Source: Martinezella rhizogenes (GTDB lineage: Bacteria; Pseudomonadota; Alphaproteobacteria; Rhizobiales; Rhizobiaceae). Taken from it: a stretch of DNA of 64,000 bases. Under the pieces are notes generated by a model. That model was not told the origin of the DNA and ran no database searches. It saw nothing but the letters and a program-made list of their open reading frames with translations. The stretch covers positions 310,001 through 374,000 of the forward strand of contig JAAMEZ010000058.1 in the NCBI GenBank assembly GCA_013322215.1, in the 5' to 3' direction. Shown here in pieces: positions 48,677 to 58,226 of this stretch. The position numbers and the translations under genes were made by a program. How positions within the stretch are numbered: the stretch's first letter is position 1; each line of letters opens with the position of its first letter.

Positions 48677-49366
48677 TTGATCCGTCTTCTCGGTCTAGCG
48701 GCGGTTTCCGCCGCCTTTGCTTTGACAGCGGTCCTGCCGGCGCGCGCTGCCGATGACGAAATGGTCCAGGCGCAGGCGGGTCAATGGCTGGTCGCACCCG
48801 AAAGCGGCGCCAAGGGCTGCCGCCTGACCTTCGGAACGAACACTGCTTCCGGCGGCTACGAAATCACCGGGGCGGATGCCTGCACGACGCCCCTGCCCGC
48901 TCTCGCCGAGGCCAAGATCTGGAATTTCACCGACGACGGTTCGCTTGCCATCGCCGATGCCGAGGGCAAGCCGCTCATGCGCTTCCAGCAGGAGGAAGGC
49001 TCGCCTTGGGAAAGCGAAGGCGGCGACCCGACCTGGCTGCTGCCGGCGCTCGGCGACGTCGATCACGTGCCGACTGCCGCAAGCCTTGCCGGTGCGTGGC
49101 GCATCCAGACACCGGACGGCAAGCCCGTCTGCGATATCACGCTCACCACCGACAAGGATCAGGACGGCACGGCCAAGATGTCACCGGCCAGTGATTGCGC
49201 CAGTGAAGTCGGCGACCTCAAGCTCTCCCTCTGGGCGACGGAAGGTTTCGGGCTTGTCATGCTGGGCAATGACGGCTCCTCACTCTCCTTCGATATGAAG
49301 CCCGACGGCAGCTTCCAGAAGTCCGAGGAAGAAGAAGGCGAACCGCTGCTGCTGGTCCGCAAATAG
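48677..49366 (+). CDS. Exported protein with AprI/Inh-type protease-inhibitor repeats
   Basis: Predicted periplasmic or outer-membrane protein of 229 residues. A signal peptide (LIRLLGLAAVSAAFALTAVLPARAA) is followed by two Inh-like domains of about 95 residues: QWLVAPESGAKGCRLTFG and AWRIQTPDGKPVCDITLTTD, each with a paired Cys (GCRL...ADACTTP and VCDI...SDCASE). Such domains inhibit secreted metalloproteases or occur in Omp19-like proteins. The start is taken as TTG 48677, after GGGAGAA; another TTG lies five codons upstream. Confidence 0.7.
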   Translation: MIRLLGLAAVSAAFALTAVLPARAADDEMVQAQAGQWLVAPESGAKGCRLTFGTNTASGGYEITGADACTTPLPALAEAKIWNFTDDGSLAIADAEGKPLMRFQQEEGSPWESEGGDPTWLLPALGDVDHVPTAASLAGAWRIQTPDGKPVCDITLTTDKDQDGTAKMSPASDCASEVGDLKLSLWATEGFGLVMLGNDGSSLSFDMKPDGSFQKSEEEEGEPLLLVRK

Positions 49367-49454
49367 AGCCGCTGAACCATGCCCAAGCACGCTGCGGCTT
49401 GACGTATCAGAAATGTGACTATGTTTTTTTAAACCGGCATGAGGTCGGCAAAGA

Positions 49455-50279
49455 GTGTCACATAAGCGGACGGGTGCGGCGCGCATGGTACCATCGAATA
49501 TCCGAAAATTCATTTTCCACGACCTTCGCAGCGTGGAGGGATATATCGATCCACCGGACGCCCTCGTTTTTCTTTCACTCCTCGAATGCCAGAGACAACA
49601 CGGCCTTCATGGCGGCCTGGCCGAAATCGGCATCTATTTCGGACGATCCTATTTTCTCCTGAAGAAGATCGCCGCACCCAACGAAGATGTTCTCGGCATC
49701 GATCTCTTCGACATCGGTAACGTGTCGGATGGCACGTCGGACCAATATCGTCTGTTTCTCGAACACGGAGATCGGCTCGGCCTGCCCGTCGACGAGGACA
49801 TGCTGCTTGTCGGTGACAGCAGGACTTTCTCTGCGGAGGAGATTACGGACAAGATCGGTGCGGTGCGTTTCTTCAGCGTCGACGGCGGGCACAGCCTGCC
49901 CAATCTCGTCTCCGACAGCCATCTGGCCCGGGACACGGTTGCGGATCATGGCATCATCGTCTTCGACGATACGTTCAATCCGGCCTGGCCGGAAGTGACT
50001 GTCGGCATGGCGGATTTCATCCGCGATAACGACGATGCTTTTTCGACCTTCTGCATGACGAAGTACAAAACCTACGTCTGCCGTCGCGAGTTTCACGACT
50101 TCTATCGTGCGGCCATAGAGCAGGCTCCGCATCTCGGAGCATTCGAACTGGCCGACACGCATTTTCTCGGATGCGATGCCATACGCCTGCACAACCCCTT
50201 CAGCCGCCGCCTTCTTTACGAGCTTATGACCCGCTCAGGCATGGGCGCCCTATCCGAGCGCGCCTATCGCTGCCAGTAG
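49455..50279 (+). CDS. Class I SAM-dependent methyltransferase (Methyltransf_24 type)
   Basis: Predicted methyltransferase of 274 residues. The AdoMet core is LAEIGIYFGRSYFLLKKI and VLGIDLFDIGN, then RFFSVDGGHSLPNLVSDSHLA and HGIIVFDDTFNPAWPEV, which carry the acidic metal or base positions of this family. Related enzymes methylate sugars or small acids. The start is GTG 49455 or ATG 49485, ten codons later; neither has a strong ribosome site. It stands alone, with a 90-base A/T-containing gap upstream. The substrate is unknown. Confidence 0.75.
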   Translation: MSHKRTGAARMVPSNIRKFIFHDLRSVEGYIDPPDALVFLSLLECQRQHGLHGGLAEIGIYFGRSYFLLKKIAAPNEDVLGIDLFDIGNVSDGTSDQYRLFLEHGDRLGLPVDEDMLLVGDSRTFSAEEITDKIGAVRFFSVDGGHSLPNLVSDSHLARDTVADHGIIVFDDTFNPAWPEVTVGMADFIRDNDDAFSTFCMTKYKTYVCRREFHDFYRAAIEQAPHLGAFELADTHFLGCDAIRLHNPFSRRLLYELMTRSGMGALSERAYRCQ

Positions 50280-50295
50280 GCTGGATCGGCAATGC

Positions 50296-50589
50296 TCAGC
50301 GAAGCAACATCGGCGCCGGATGCCAGGCCGATTGCCGCAAGGGCGACCTCTCGGTAACCGGACATCCGTCTTGCAGCTTTGCCCATGAGGTGACATTCAG
50401 ATTCATCTCGCATTGCGCAAGATAACTCTTGTCGCCCACGGTCATGCAGGCGATCTCGCCGACCGCATGCTGCTTTCCATCCGTATTTTTGCAGTAGCAA
50501 TTTTCGCCAGCTAAAACCGGCGCGCTTGCAATCACCGCGATCACGACAAGCGGCAATCCCAAGACGACATGCCTCGATATCTCGCGCAT
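50296..50589 (-). CDS. Small secreted Cys-rich protein
   Basis: A 97-residue protein with a clear signal peptide (MREISRHVVLGLPLVVIAVIASAPVLA, cleavage after APVLA) and a mature part with five Cys (NCYCKNTDGKQ, IACMTVG, QCEMNLNV, DGCPV), likely disulfide-bonded in the periplasm. I do not recognise the family. The ATG at 50589 is preferred over a start seven codons upstream because the signal then begins MREIS. Confidence 0.6.
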   Translation of the reverse strand: MREISRHVVLGLPLVVIAVIASAPVLAGENCYCKNTDGKQHAVGEIACMTVGDKSYLAQCEMNLNVTSWAKLQDGCPVTERSPLRQSAWHPAPMLLR

Positions 50590-50732
50590 GAACGCATCCT
50601 CACCCGCCATTGACGAGCGAAGTCTATGCCTATTTCCGGCGTTGTAAAAGCTCCGGCATTTCAGCCGATGACCGGCCCCCGCTCCACCGCGAGCTTCCGC
50701 ATGGCAAGACAGCTCGAAACGCGCAGGCAGGA

Positions 50733-51002
50733 TCAGTGAATCGCAGGGTCCGCTTCGTCGAAGAACGACCTGATTCCATCGCGAGCGATCGTCGCCAGGA
50801 ACTCATCGAATGCCTCGCGATCGGTCGCGAAGGGTTCCTCCCATTCGATCAGATCTTCTTCCGGAGTGATGACCTCCATCCTCCAGTCGGCGTTGGTGCC
50901 GGCCGGGCGAAAGATATCGACAAGGACGGTCACGCCATCGTCGGTGAATTCACCCGAAAGCTCGGAGTGTTCGAGTTTAGGCTTCTTGGGCTTGCTCGGC
51001 AT
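50733..51002 (-). CDS. Hypothetical acidic protein, 89 aa
   Basis: Soluble protein beginning with a basic MPSKPKKPK tail, then GEFTDDGVTVLVDIFRPAGTNADWRMEVITPEE, predicted beta strands with a Trp, and a C-terminal helix EAFDEFLATIARDGIRSFFDE. It resembles small conserved rhizobial proteins but I cannot name a family. It is on the strand of tRNA-Thr, 137 bases downstream of it. Confidence 0.6.
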   Translation of the reverse strand: MPSKPKKPKLEHSELSGEFTDDGVTVLVDIFRPAGTNADWRMEVITPEEDLIEWEEPFATDREAFDEFLATIARDGIRSFFDEADPAIH

Positions 51003-51138
51003 ATGGTTCCAGGCACACGGATATAATATTGATGACTGTTACGAGCGTTCGGAGCTCGTTAGCAACGACATATTATGTCTCTGCCGCCGGTTTTCCATAC
51101 CAGAGATGAAACGATCGATGATTTTCAGCAAAAAATTC

Positions 51139-51214
<76 letters not shown>

Positions 51215-51371
51215 GTATCGGCATGCCAAGTAACAGATTTTGAAATCCTGTAAAGGGAAAATCGGTCGATCCGCGTCAAAGCTGGGGATCGGCGATTCAC
51301 CAGTTCGAGCGAAACGTCTTGTCGCGGCAAGGGAATAACATTACGTAGAATCGCCATTCAAAGGACATTGC

Positions 51372-52145
51372 ATGTCGCGCAATCTTCAATCCGTTTGTTT
51401 TCTCGCCTCCACCGCGCCAGAGGCTCAAGCGGCGCAGCAGGAGCTTATTCTCCTCTACGGCCAGACATCGCAGGAAGATGCGGATATCGTCGTGGCTCTC
51501 GGCGGCGACGGTTTCATGCTGCAGACGCTGCACAAGACGATGAATACGGGCAAACGCGTCTATGGCATGAACCGCGGGTCCATCGGCTTTCTGATGAACG
51601 ACTACCGCACGGACGGCCTGGCCGAGCGCATCGAGGCGGCTGTTGAAAACGCGTTTCATCCCCTGCAGATGACCACGCGCAATGCTGATAGCAGCTCCTG
51701 CGTCGCGCTCGCCATCAACGAAGTCTCGCTGTTTCGCCAGTCCTATCAGACGGCAAAGCTGAAGGTGGAGATCGATGGGCGGGTCCGCCTGCCGGAACTG
51801 ATCTGCGACGGGCTGATGGTGACGACACCGGCGGGCTCCACCGCCTACAATCTCTCCGCCCATGGCCCCATACTGCCGCTGGAAGCGCCACTGCTCGCCA
51901 TGACGCCCGTCAGCGCCTTCCGTCCCCGCCGCTGGCGCGGCGCTCTTCTTCCGAACAAGGTGACGGTCGACATCACCGTACTCGAAGCGGAGAAGCGGCC
52001 GGTCAACGCCGCCGCCGACAATACCGAAGTCAAATCGGTTCTCGGCATCCAGATCCGGCAAAGCGAAGATACGACGGCTCGCATTCTATCCGATCCGGAC
52101 AGATCATGGTCGGACAGGATTCTTGCGGAACAATTCTCGGATTGA
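51372..52145 (+). CDS. nadK: NAD kinase
   Basis: Phosphorylates NAD to NADP, the only known route to NADP. The 257-residue product has the GGDG motif in VALGGDGFMLQTLH (Asp46 is the catalytic residue), GMNRGSIGFLMNDY, and TPAGSTAYNLSAHGPILPLEAPLLAMTPV, the conserved C-terminal core. It is a short, single-domain form. The ATG at 51372 (MSRNLQSVCFLA) is preceded by AAAGGAC. A bidirectional terminator separates it from convergent prfB. Confidence 0.95.
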   Translation: MSRNLQSVCFLASTAPEAQAAQQELILLYGQTSQEDADIVVALGGDGFMLQTLHKTMNTGKRVYGMNRGSIGFLMNDYRTDGLAERIEAAVENAFHPLQMTTRNADSSSCVALAINEVSLFRQSYQTAKLKVEIDGRVRLPELICDGLMVTTPAGSTAYNLSAHGPILPLEAPLLAMTPVSAFRPRRWRGALLPNKVTVDITVLEAEKRPVNAAADNTEVKSVLGIQIRQSEDTTARILSDPDRSWSDRILAEQFSD

Positions 52146-52202
52146 GCGGGACATCTGCGCCAGGCCCAAGAGGCCGGAGGCAGTCAGGCAGGATGCACCA
52201 TG

Positions 52203-52230
52203 AAAAAAGCCCCGTCTCCGGGGCTTTTTT
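52203..52230. terminator. Bidirectional terminator between nadK and prfB
   Basis: Perfect 12-bp stem AAAAAAGCCCCG/CGGGGCTTTTTT with loop TCTC on plus (GAGA, a GNRA loop, on minus). The A6 and T6 arms give a U-run in both directions. Confidence 0.95.
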
Positions 52231-52251
52231 CATGCTTGAACGGATGCGACC

Positions 52252-53383
52252 TTATTCGACGTCGTCGATGACGGCATCGGCAGCACCGCTGATGCGATGC
52301 GCAAGGGCTGCCTCCATGAACTCGTTGAGATCACCGTCCAGAACGTCGCTGGGCGCCGTGCTGGCAACACCAGTGCGCAGATCCTTGACCAGCTGGTAGG
52401 GCTGCAGGACGTAGGAGCGGATCTGGTGACCCCAGCCGATGTCCGTCTTCGAGGCTGCTTCGGCATTGGCAGCCTCTTCCCGCTTCATCAATTCGGCCTC
52501 ATACATGCGGGCGCGCAGCATGTCCCAGGCCTTGGCGCGGTTCTTGTGCTGCGAACGTTCCTGCTGGCACTGCACGACGATCCCGGTCGGGATATGCGTG
52601 ATGCGCACGGCCGAGTCGGTCGTGTTGACGTGCTGACCGCCGGCGCCCGACGATCGGTAGGTATCGATGCGGCAATCGCTTTCGTTGATCTCGATCTGGA
52701 TCGAGTCGTCGACGACGGGGTAGACCCAGATCGACGAGAAAGACGTGTGACGGCGCGCGTTGCTGTCATAGGGCGAGATGCGCACCAGGCGGTGCACGCC
52801 CGATTCGGTCTTCAGCCAGCCGTAGGCATTGTGGCCCTTGACGAGCAGCGTCGCGGACTTGATGCCCGCTTCTTCACCGTCATGAACTTCGAGCAGCTCC
52901 ACCTTGAAACGCTGGCGTTCGGCCCAGCGGGTGTACATGCGCAACAGCATGTTCGCCCAGTCCTGGCTCTCGGTACCGCCAGCGCCGGAGTGGACTTCGA
53001 GGTAGGTATCGTTCGAGTCGGCCTCGCCCGAGAGCATGGCTTCCACCTGCCGGCGTGCGGCTTCTGCCTTCAGGGCTTTCAGGGCGTCCTCGGCGTCGCG
53101 GACGACATCGGCGTCGCCCTCTTCCTCCCCAAGCTCAATCAGCTCGATATTGTCGGCAACCTGCTGCTCGAGCGCACGCACGCCGTTGATACCGTCATCA
53201 AGCTGCTGGCGTTCGCGCATCAGCTTCTGCGCTTCGGACGCATCGTTCCAGAGGGTCGGATCCTCTGACTTGTTATTCAACCAGTCCAGTCGTCTTACCG
53301 CCTGATCCCAGTCAAAGATGCCTCCTCAGCAGGGTGATAGCCTGCTTGGTTTCGTCGACTATTTTCTCGATTTCGGCTCTCAT
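52252..53383 (-). CDS. prfB: Peptide chain release factor 2, with programmed +1 frameshift
   Basis: Ends translation at UGA and UAA. Translation starts at ATG 53383, reads 23 codons to CTT, then meets an in-frame TGA at 53312-53314; a +1 shift on CTT-TGA-C skips base 53314 and continues as DWDQAVRRLDWLNNKSED, giving 376 residues in all. An AGGAGG lies three bases before the CTT, as in E. coli. The body has SPY (203-205; SPF in E. coli) in the stop-codon-recognition domain and the catalytic GGQ (248-250) in RSSGAGGQHVNTTDSAV. Low RF2 raises shifting, so the gene controls its own output. It follows mrcA by 226 bases. Confidence 0.97.
53311..53326 (-). promoter_or_regulatory. prfB +1 recoding site
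   Basis: On the minus strand AGG AGG CAT CTT TGA C: an internal Shine-Dalgarno-like AGGAGG, a slippery CTT codon and a TGA stop followed by C, the weakest UGA context. All three parts of the known RF2 frameshift signal are present with the same spacing as in E. coli. Confidence 0.95.
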
Positions 53384-53609
53384 GATCCTGCTTCTTCAGT
53401 TTGCCGCCCAGAAAGAGCGACATTCAATTCTGGAGCTCTTCCGCTTATCTTCGAATCGCGAAAACGCTCAATCTTTTGTTTCTTGACGCATTCCTGACGG
53501 AAAACCGCTGCGCACTTTTCCCAGAAATGCTCTAGGAGTGCTGGTGACATAGATATACATGCCGCTGGTGTAAAGCCCCGCGGCACGATGATCGGAAAAT
53601 TGGAAAGGA

Positions 53610-56072
53610 TCAGAACAGGCCGCCCGATCCGGACGTGACAGCCTGGTTCGCCTGCGGCGAGGTACGCAGAATTTCCTCAGGCGCAACCTGCGCGGCCGCA
53701 TCGCCACCGCCAATGACCTGCAGGCTGGTGGCCGGGCCGGTGCCGGGCTTGAAGGCTTCCATGATGGCATTCGGCTCGCCGGGCTGTGCGGCCATGCCAG
53801 TGGCGCGGTTAACGGCGACCATGGTCATGCCGGCCGGAACCTGGAATTTCTCCGGCGCCTCGTCCTTGGTGGCAGCCTGCATGAATTCGTTGAAGATCGG
53901 TGCCGCGAGCGCGCCGCCCGTGCCGCCACGGCCGAGCGTGGCCGGCGTGTCGTAGCCGATGTAGAGACCGGCGACGAGGCTCGGCGTGAAGCCGACAAAC
54001 CAGGCGTCCTTCTCATCGTTCGTGGTGCCGGTCTTGCCGGCGACATCGGTGTTGAGCTTGATCTTGCCGGCGGCCGTGCCGCGGATGATGACGCCCTGCA
54101 TCATCGACGTAACCTGATAGGCCGTCATCGGGTCGAGCACCTGTTCACGGTTGTCGGCGATCACAGGCTCGTCCTGGTTCTGCCAGGCGTTGACGTTGCA
54201 ATTATCGCAGACGCGTTCCTCATGCTTGAAGATGGTCTTGCCGTAACGGTCCTGAATGCGGTCGATCAGCGTCGGCTTGATCTGCTTGCCGCCATTGGCG
54301 ATGACCGAATAGGCAGACACCATGCGCAACACGGTCGTTTCGCCGGCACCGAGCGACATGGCGAGCACAGGGTTCATATGGTCGTAGATGCCGAAGCGCT
54401 CGGCATATTCGGCAACCAGCGGCATGCCCATGTCGGAAGCAAGACGGACCGTCATCAGGTTGCGCGAGTGCTCGATCGCGAAACGAAGCGTATGGACGCC
54501 ACCGCCCTCGCCTTCGTAGTTGGTCGGCTTCCACACATCGCCATTGCTGAGCGTGATCTGCAGCGGATCGTCGAGAATGACCGAGGCCGGCGTATAGCCG
54601 TTATCCATCGCAGCCGCGTAGACGAAAGGCTTGAACGACGAGCCCGGCTGGCGCTTGGCCTGCGTGGCGCGATTAAATTCCGACTGCGCGTAGGAGAAGC
54701 CACCGACCATGGCGAGCACACGGCCCGTATGCGGGTCCATGGCGACCAGGCCGCCCTGCACCTTCGGCGGCTGGCGCAGGCGATAGCTGCTCGAATCGGC
54801 ATTACCGGTCTTCTGCACATAGATCACGTCGCCCGGGCTCAGGACGCCACTGGGCGATTTGACGGACTTACCGCCGGCCGAGCGATAGGCCCAGCGCATG
54901 TCGGCGGGAGCGATCGTGCCGCGCGTCCGCTCCGTCGATACCTTGCCGGCGGCATCGACGCGCGGCTGCAAGCCGATATCGACACCTTGATCCGATACGG
55001 ACAGGACAACAGCGACCTGCCATTCCGGCACATCGCTCAGGCTTGGAACCTTGGCAAGCTCGGCGCCCCAATCCTGCGAGGTGGCAATCTGCTTGACCGG
55101 GCCGCGATAACCGCGACGCTCGTCATAATCGACCAGACCATCCTGCAACGCCTTGCGAGCTTCGAGCTGCATCTGCGGATCGAGCGACGTACGAACGGAA
55201 AGGCCACCTTCATAGAGGGTCTTTTCGCCATATTGGTCGATCAGCTGGCGACGAACCTCTTCGGCAAAATAGTCGGAGGCAAAGAGCGAAGGGCCGCTCT
55301 TCGGCGGTACGACGCCGAGCGGCTGCTTCTTTGCCTCTTCGCCGTCGCTCTGGCTGACATAGCCATTCTCGACCATGCGGTCGATCACCCAGTTGCGGCG
55401 GGTCAGCGCTGCCTCGGCCCGGCGGAAGGGATTGTAGTTCGACGGGCCTTTCGGAAGCGATGCTAGATAGGCCGATTCGGCAATGGTCAGTTCGTTGACC
55501 GACTTGTCGAAATAGGTGAGAGCGGCGCCGGCAATGCCGTAGGAATTGAGGCCGAAATAGATCTCGTTCAGGTAGAGTTCGAGGATCTTGTCCTTGCTGT
55601 AGGCCTGCTCGATGCGGAAGGAGAGAATCGCTTCCTTGATCTTGCGGTCGAACGTCTGGTCGGCGGACAGCAGGAAGTTCTTGGCGACCTGCTGCGTGAT
55701 GGTGGACGCGCCGACGAAGCGGCGGCCGGAACCGATATTCTGCAGGTTCACGGCCACGGCGCGGATCAGACCGCCGACATCGACGCCGGGATGGTTGTAG
55801 AAATTCTTGTCTTCAGCCGAAAGGAAAGCCGCCTTGACGCGATCGGGAATCGCCTGGATCGGCACGAAAAGCCGGTTCTCGCGCGAATATTCCTTCATCA
55901 GCGCACCGTTGCCGGCGTGAATGCGCGTCGTTACCGGCGGCGCGTATTTGGCAAGCACCTCGTAGTCGGGCAGTTCCTTCGAGACCACGCTCAGATAGAT
56001 GGCAGCCGCAGCCGCTGCACCCAGAAACAGGAGGCAGCCGAGGCCAAAGAAATATCCAATCAGTCTGATCAT
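53610..56072 (-). CDS. mrcA: Penicillin-binding protein 1A
   Basis: Bifunctional peptidoglycan synthase of 820 residues anchored in the inner membrane (helix at about 5-28). The GT51 glycosyltransferase domain has SAEDKNFYNHPGVD (catalytic Glu87) and GASTITQQVAKNFLLS. The transpeptidase domain has SSFK (Ser478, Lys481), the SRN motif in IEHSRNLMTVRLA and KTGTTND (Lys680). An OB-like insert lies between them. The Pro/Gly/Ala-rich end (SLQVIGGGDAAAQ to SGSGGLF) is disordered. It lies between amiC and prfB on the same strand. Confidence 0.96.
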   Translation of the reverse strand: MIRLIGYFFGLGCLLFLGAAAAAAIYLSVVSKELPDYEVLAKYAPPVTTRIHAGNGALMKEYSRENRLFVPIQAIPDRVKAAFLSAEDKNFYNHPGVDVGGLIRAVAVNLQNIGSGRRFVGASTITQQVAKNFLLSADQTFDRKIKEAILSFRIEQAYSKDKILELYLNEIYFGLNSYGIAGAALTYFDKSVNELTIAESAYLASLPKGPSNYNPFRRAEAALTRRNWVIDRMVENGYVSQSDGEEAKKQPLGVVPPKSGPSLFASDYFAEEVRRQLIDQYGEKTLYEGGLSVRTSLDPQMQLEARKALQDGLVDYDERRGYRGPVKQIATSQDWGAELAKVPSLSDVPEWQVAVVLSVSDQGVDIGLQPRVDAAGKVSTERTRGTIAPADMRWAYRSAGGKSVKSPSGVLSPGDVIYVQKTGNADSSSYRLRQPPKVQGGLVAMDPHTGRVLAMVGGFSYAQSEFNRATQAKRQPGSSFKPFVYAAAMDNGYTPASVILDDPLQITLSNGDVWKPTNYEGEGGGVHTLRFAIEHSRNLMTVRLASDMGMPLVAEYAERFGIYDHMNPVLAMSLGAGETTVLRMVSAYSVIANGGKQIKPTLIDRIQDRYGKTIFKHEERVCDNCNVNAWQNQDEPVIADNREQVLDPMTAYQVTSMMQGVIIRGTAAGKIKLNTDVAGKTGTTNDEKDAWFVGFTPSLVAGLYIGYDTPATLGRGGTGGALAAPIFNEFMQAATKDEAPEKFQVPAGMTMVAVNRATGMAAQPGEPNAIMEAFKPGTGPATSLQVIGGGDAAAQVAPEEILRTSPQANQAVTSGSGGLF

Positions 56073-56330
56073 CTGATACTACCGGTGCTTGTTCTTCATG
56101 CGGCACGTGCGCGAGATCATCGCATAGTCACGGGCGTTTTGCACGCTCGCGGCGTGAATGCAAGACGGCAATGGGACAAAGCCATGCTTCATACGCGAGC
56201 AAATGATACTTCGCTGTAACGGCGGGAATGTGAGCAAAATAGGGCTCGCCGCCGGTATTCCAATTTCATCCAATTCTAAAGTGCATCGCTGTTACATGGA
56301 AGCCACGGCAGATCGCCCCATCCGGTGTCA

Positions 56331-57599
56331 TCAGCCGCCGTTTGCGATAATCGATACGCGATACTGCTTCACCGCTTCCGTCAGCCGGTCGGCGACCTTC
56401 TGTCGCCAGTCGGCATCAAGTAGCAGCTTCTCATCCTCCTTGTTGGAGAGAAAGCCGAGTTCGAGCAGGATCGAGGGCACATCCGGCGCCGTCAGAACCT
56501 GAAAACCGGCATGGCGATGCGGATTGTTGATCATGGAGATCTGGCCATTGAACGAGGACAGTACATCCTGCGCCAGCGAAATGGAGAAGGCCTGGGTCTC
56601 GCGGCGTGTCAAATCCATCAGAATGTCATTGACGGCGGCCGGCTGCGTCTGGGCCTCGGCGCCGGCGATCTGATCGGAATTGTTTTCACGATCGGCCACT
56701 TCACTGGCGAGCCGGTCAGAGGCCTTGTCCGAGATAGTATAGACGGTCGCGCCGCGAATATCCTTCTGCTTCAGCGTATCGGCATGCAGCGAGATGAAGA
56801 GCGAGGCGCGATTCTGCCGGGCGATCGTCACACGTTCGGACAGGGACAGATACTGATCCTTGTCGCGCGTCAGGAAGGCCTTGATGCCAGGCTGCGCATT
56901 CAGCTTGTCGGCAAACATCTTCGCAAATGCGAGCGTGATGTCCTTTTCCTGCGTGACACCGTCCGTGCCGGTCGCGCCGGCATCGATACCGCCATGCCCG
57001 GCGTCGACGGCAACAAGGAATACATTCGGATCGGCTTTCTGGGTCGGCTCGACCGGACCGACGTCCTTGGCGGTATCGTCGCTGGTCCAGCTCTGTTTCT
57101 TCACCAGTTCGGCAAATTGTTCAGCCGGCAACATCTCGGCATCGAGCACAAGGCGCTGCCCCTTGCCGTTTTCATCGGCCTGAACCTTGGCCGTGACCAG
57201 CTTCACCGGTTTCTTTGCCGTCAGCACGATGCGGGCGCTGTCCGCATCCATCGTGCCGTAGCGAATGTCCTTGAAGAGGCCTGTCGGCTTGAGATTACCG
57301 GCCGGAAAGCCGAATGCTGTCGCCGGGAGATCGACGACGACACGGACGGGATTGTCAAGGTAGTGAACCGTGAAGGTAGGAGCTCGGTCCATGTCGATCA
57401 CGATACGCGTGCGGGCATCGTCACCGGCAATGCGGGCGCCATAGGCAAGCACCGAATCATCCGCCGCCGCTACGGGCGCAAATGCCGAAACCGAAACGAG
57501 AATCACCAGGGCGAAGGCCGCCGCCACAAATCGCAAAGCCCTCACGCCAATCTCCGCCACATGCCGCAATCCCTTTACCAAGTGTCCAACGCGCCCCAT
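56331..57599 (-). CDS. amiC: N-acetylmuramoyl-L-alanine amidase, AmiC type
   Basis: Periplasmic zinc amidase that cuts the peptide from peptidoglycan at division. From ATG 57599 the 422-residue product has a long signal region (ALRFVAAAFALVILVSVSAFA), an AMIN domain (RIAGDDARTRIVIDMDRAPTF to DADSARIVLTAKKPVKL) that targets the septum, and an Amidase_3 domain with zinc ligands in VAVDAGHGGIDAG, SLHADTL, and the catalytic Glu in LLELGFLSN. The frame stays open 87 codons farther upstream, with another ATG at 57731, and no good ribosome site marks either start. mrcA follows 258 bases later. Confidence 0.93.
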   Translation of the reverse strand: MGRVGHLVKGLRHVAEIGVRALRFVAAAFALVILVSVSAFAPVAAADDSVLAYGARIAGDDARTRIVIDMDRAPTFTVHYLDNPVRVVVDLPATAFGFPAGNLKPTGLFKDIRYGTMDADSARIVLTAKKPVKLVTAKVQADENGKGQRLVLDAEMLPAEQFAELVKKQSWTSDDTAKDVGPVEPTQKADPNVFLVAVDAGHGGIDAGATGTDGVTQEKDITLAFAKMFADKLNAQPGIKAFLTRDKDQYLSLSERVTIARQNRASLFISLHADTLKQKDIRGATVYTISDKASDRLASEVADRENNSDQIAGAEAQTQPAAVNDILMDLTRRETQAFSISLAQDVLSSFNGQISMINNPHRHAGFQVLTAPDVPSILLELGFLSNKEDEKLLLDADWRQKVADRLTEAVKQYRVSIIANGG

Positions 57600-58226
57600 A
57601 TTGGTTTCGACGTTGTTTTTGAAGTCCCAATAACGGGAACCAGGTTTGACCTGTGATGGCTGCATCGATGATGCGCCGGGAGACGAATCGACAAGACACC
57701 CTCCAGCGTTCTCATCATCCGACGAATCCATCAATATTATGGCATACTTGGCTTTTCCCTTGCTATTGTGACAGATAAACCATACAACGCATATTAGGGT
57801 AGAAGTGTTGACGGGATAGAGTCGTCGCAAAGGCAGCCGCCTCCGAGTACCAGGCGCCAATAAGCGGCATTCATCCGCCGTCTGCAGTACTTCTGCTCGA
57901 AACAGTGGATATCTGAATTTCCGGTTTCAAACGGGAAATTCATCGGTGGAGAGCCACCAAACGCTCTTTAGAGAGCACATTCATCGGGCCCATTTGTGGG
58001 CCTAAGGCATAGTCGATCTCGCTTGGTTACGGATGCTACCGCAGCAGCTTTTTCAGGAAGTGAACAGACCCCAGGGATATGATGCCCCGGCTGCCGTCTG
58101 GATGCTGTCATCGCCGAACCAATCGCGACTTTCATTATCCGGTGCAACAATTGCGGATCATATCCGGCCTGTCCCTGCGACAGGCAGGCCCCCATCCGGT
58201 TGTCTGCGCCGAGGAGCACAGCTTTC
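57600..58226. promoter_or_regulatory. Divergent amiC/rne control region and long rne leader
   Basis: 627 bases. A plus-strand promoter candidate for rne has -35 TTGTGA (57766-57771) and -10 CATATT (57790-57795), 18-base spacing, which would leave a leader of about 420 bases. In many bacteria the rne leader lets RNase E degrade its own mRNA when in excess, and a long leader fits that. The amiC promoter was not resolved; its mRNA may start near 57740, since CATAATATT lies there. No gene is supported here apart from the possible N-terminal extension of amiC. Confidence 0.4.

Noticed and set aside
57600..57860. N-terminal extension of amiC to 57860
   Set aside because: It would place about 85 residues, including a Cys- and Trp-containing stretch, in front of the signal peptide, which is not compatible with export. 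ATG 57599 puts the signal near the N-terminus, though ATG 57731 cannot be fully excluded.
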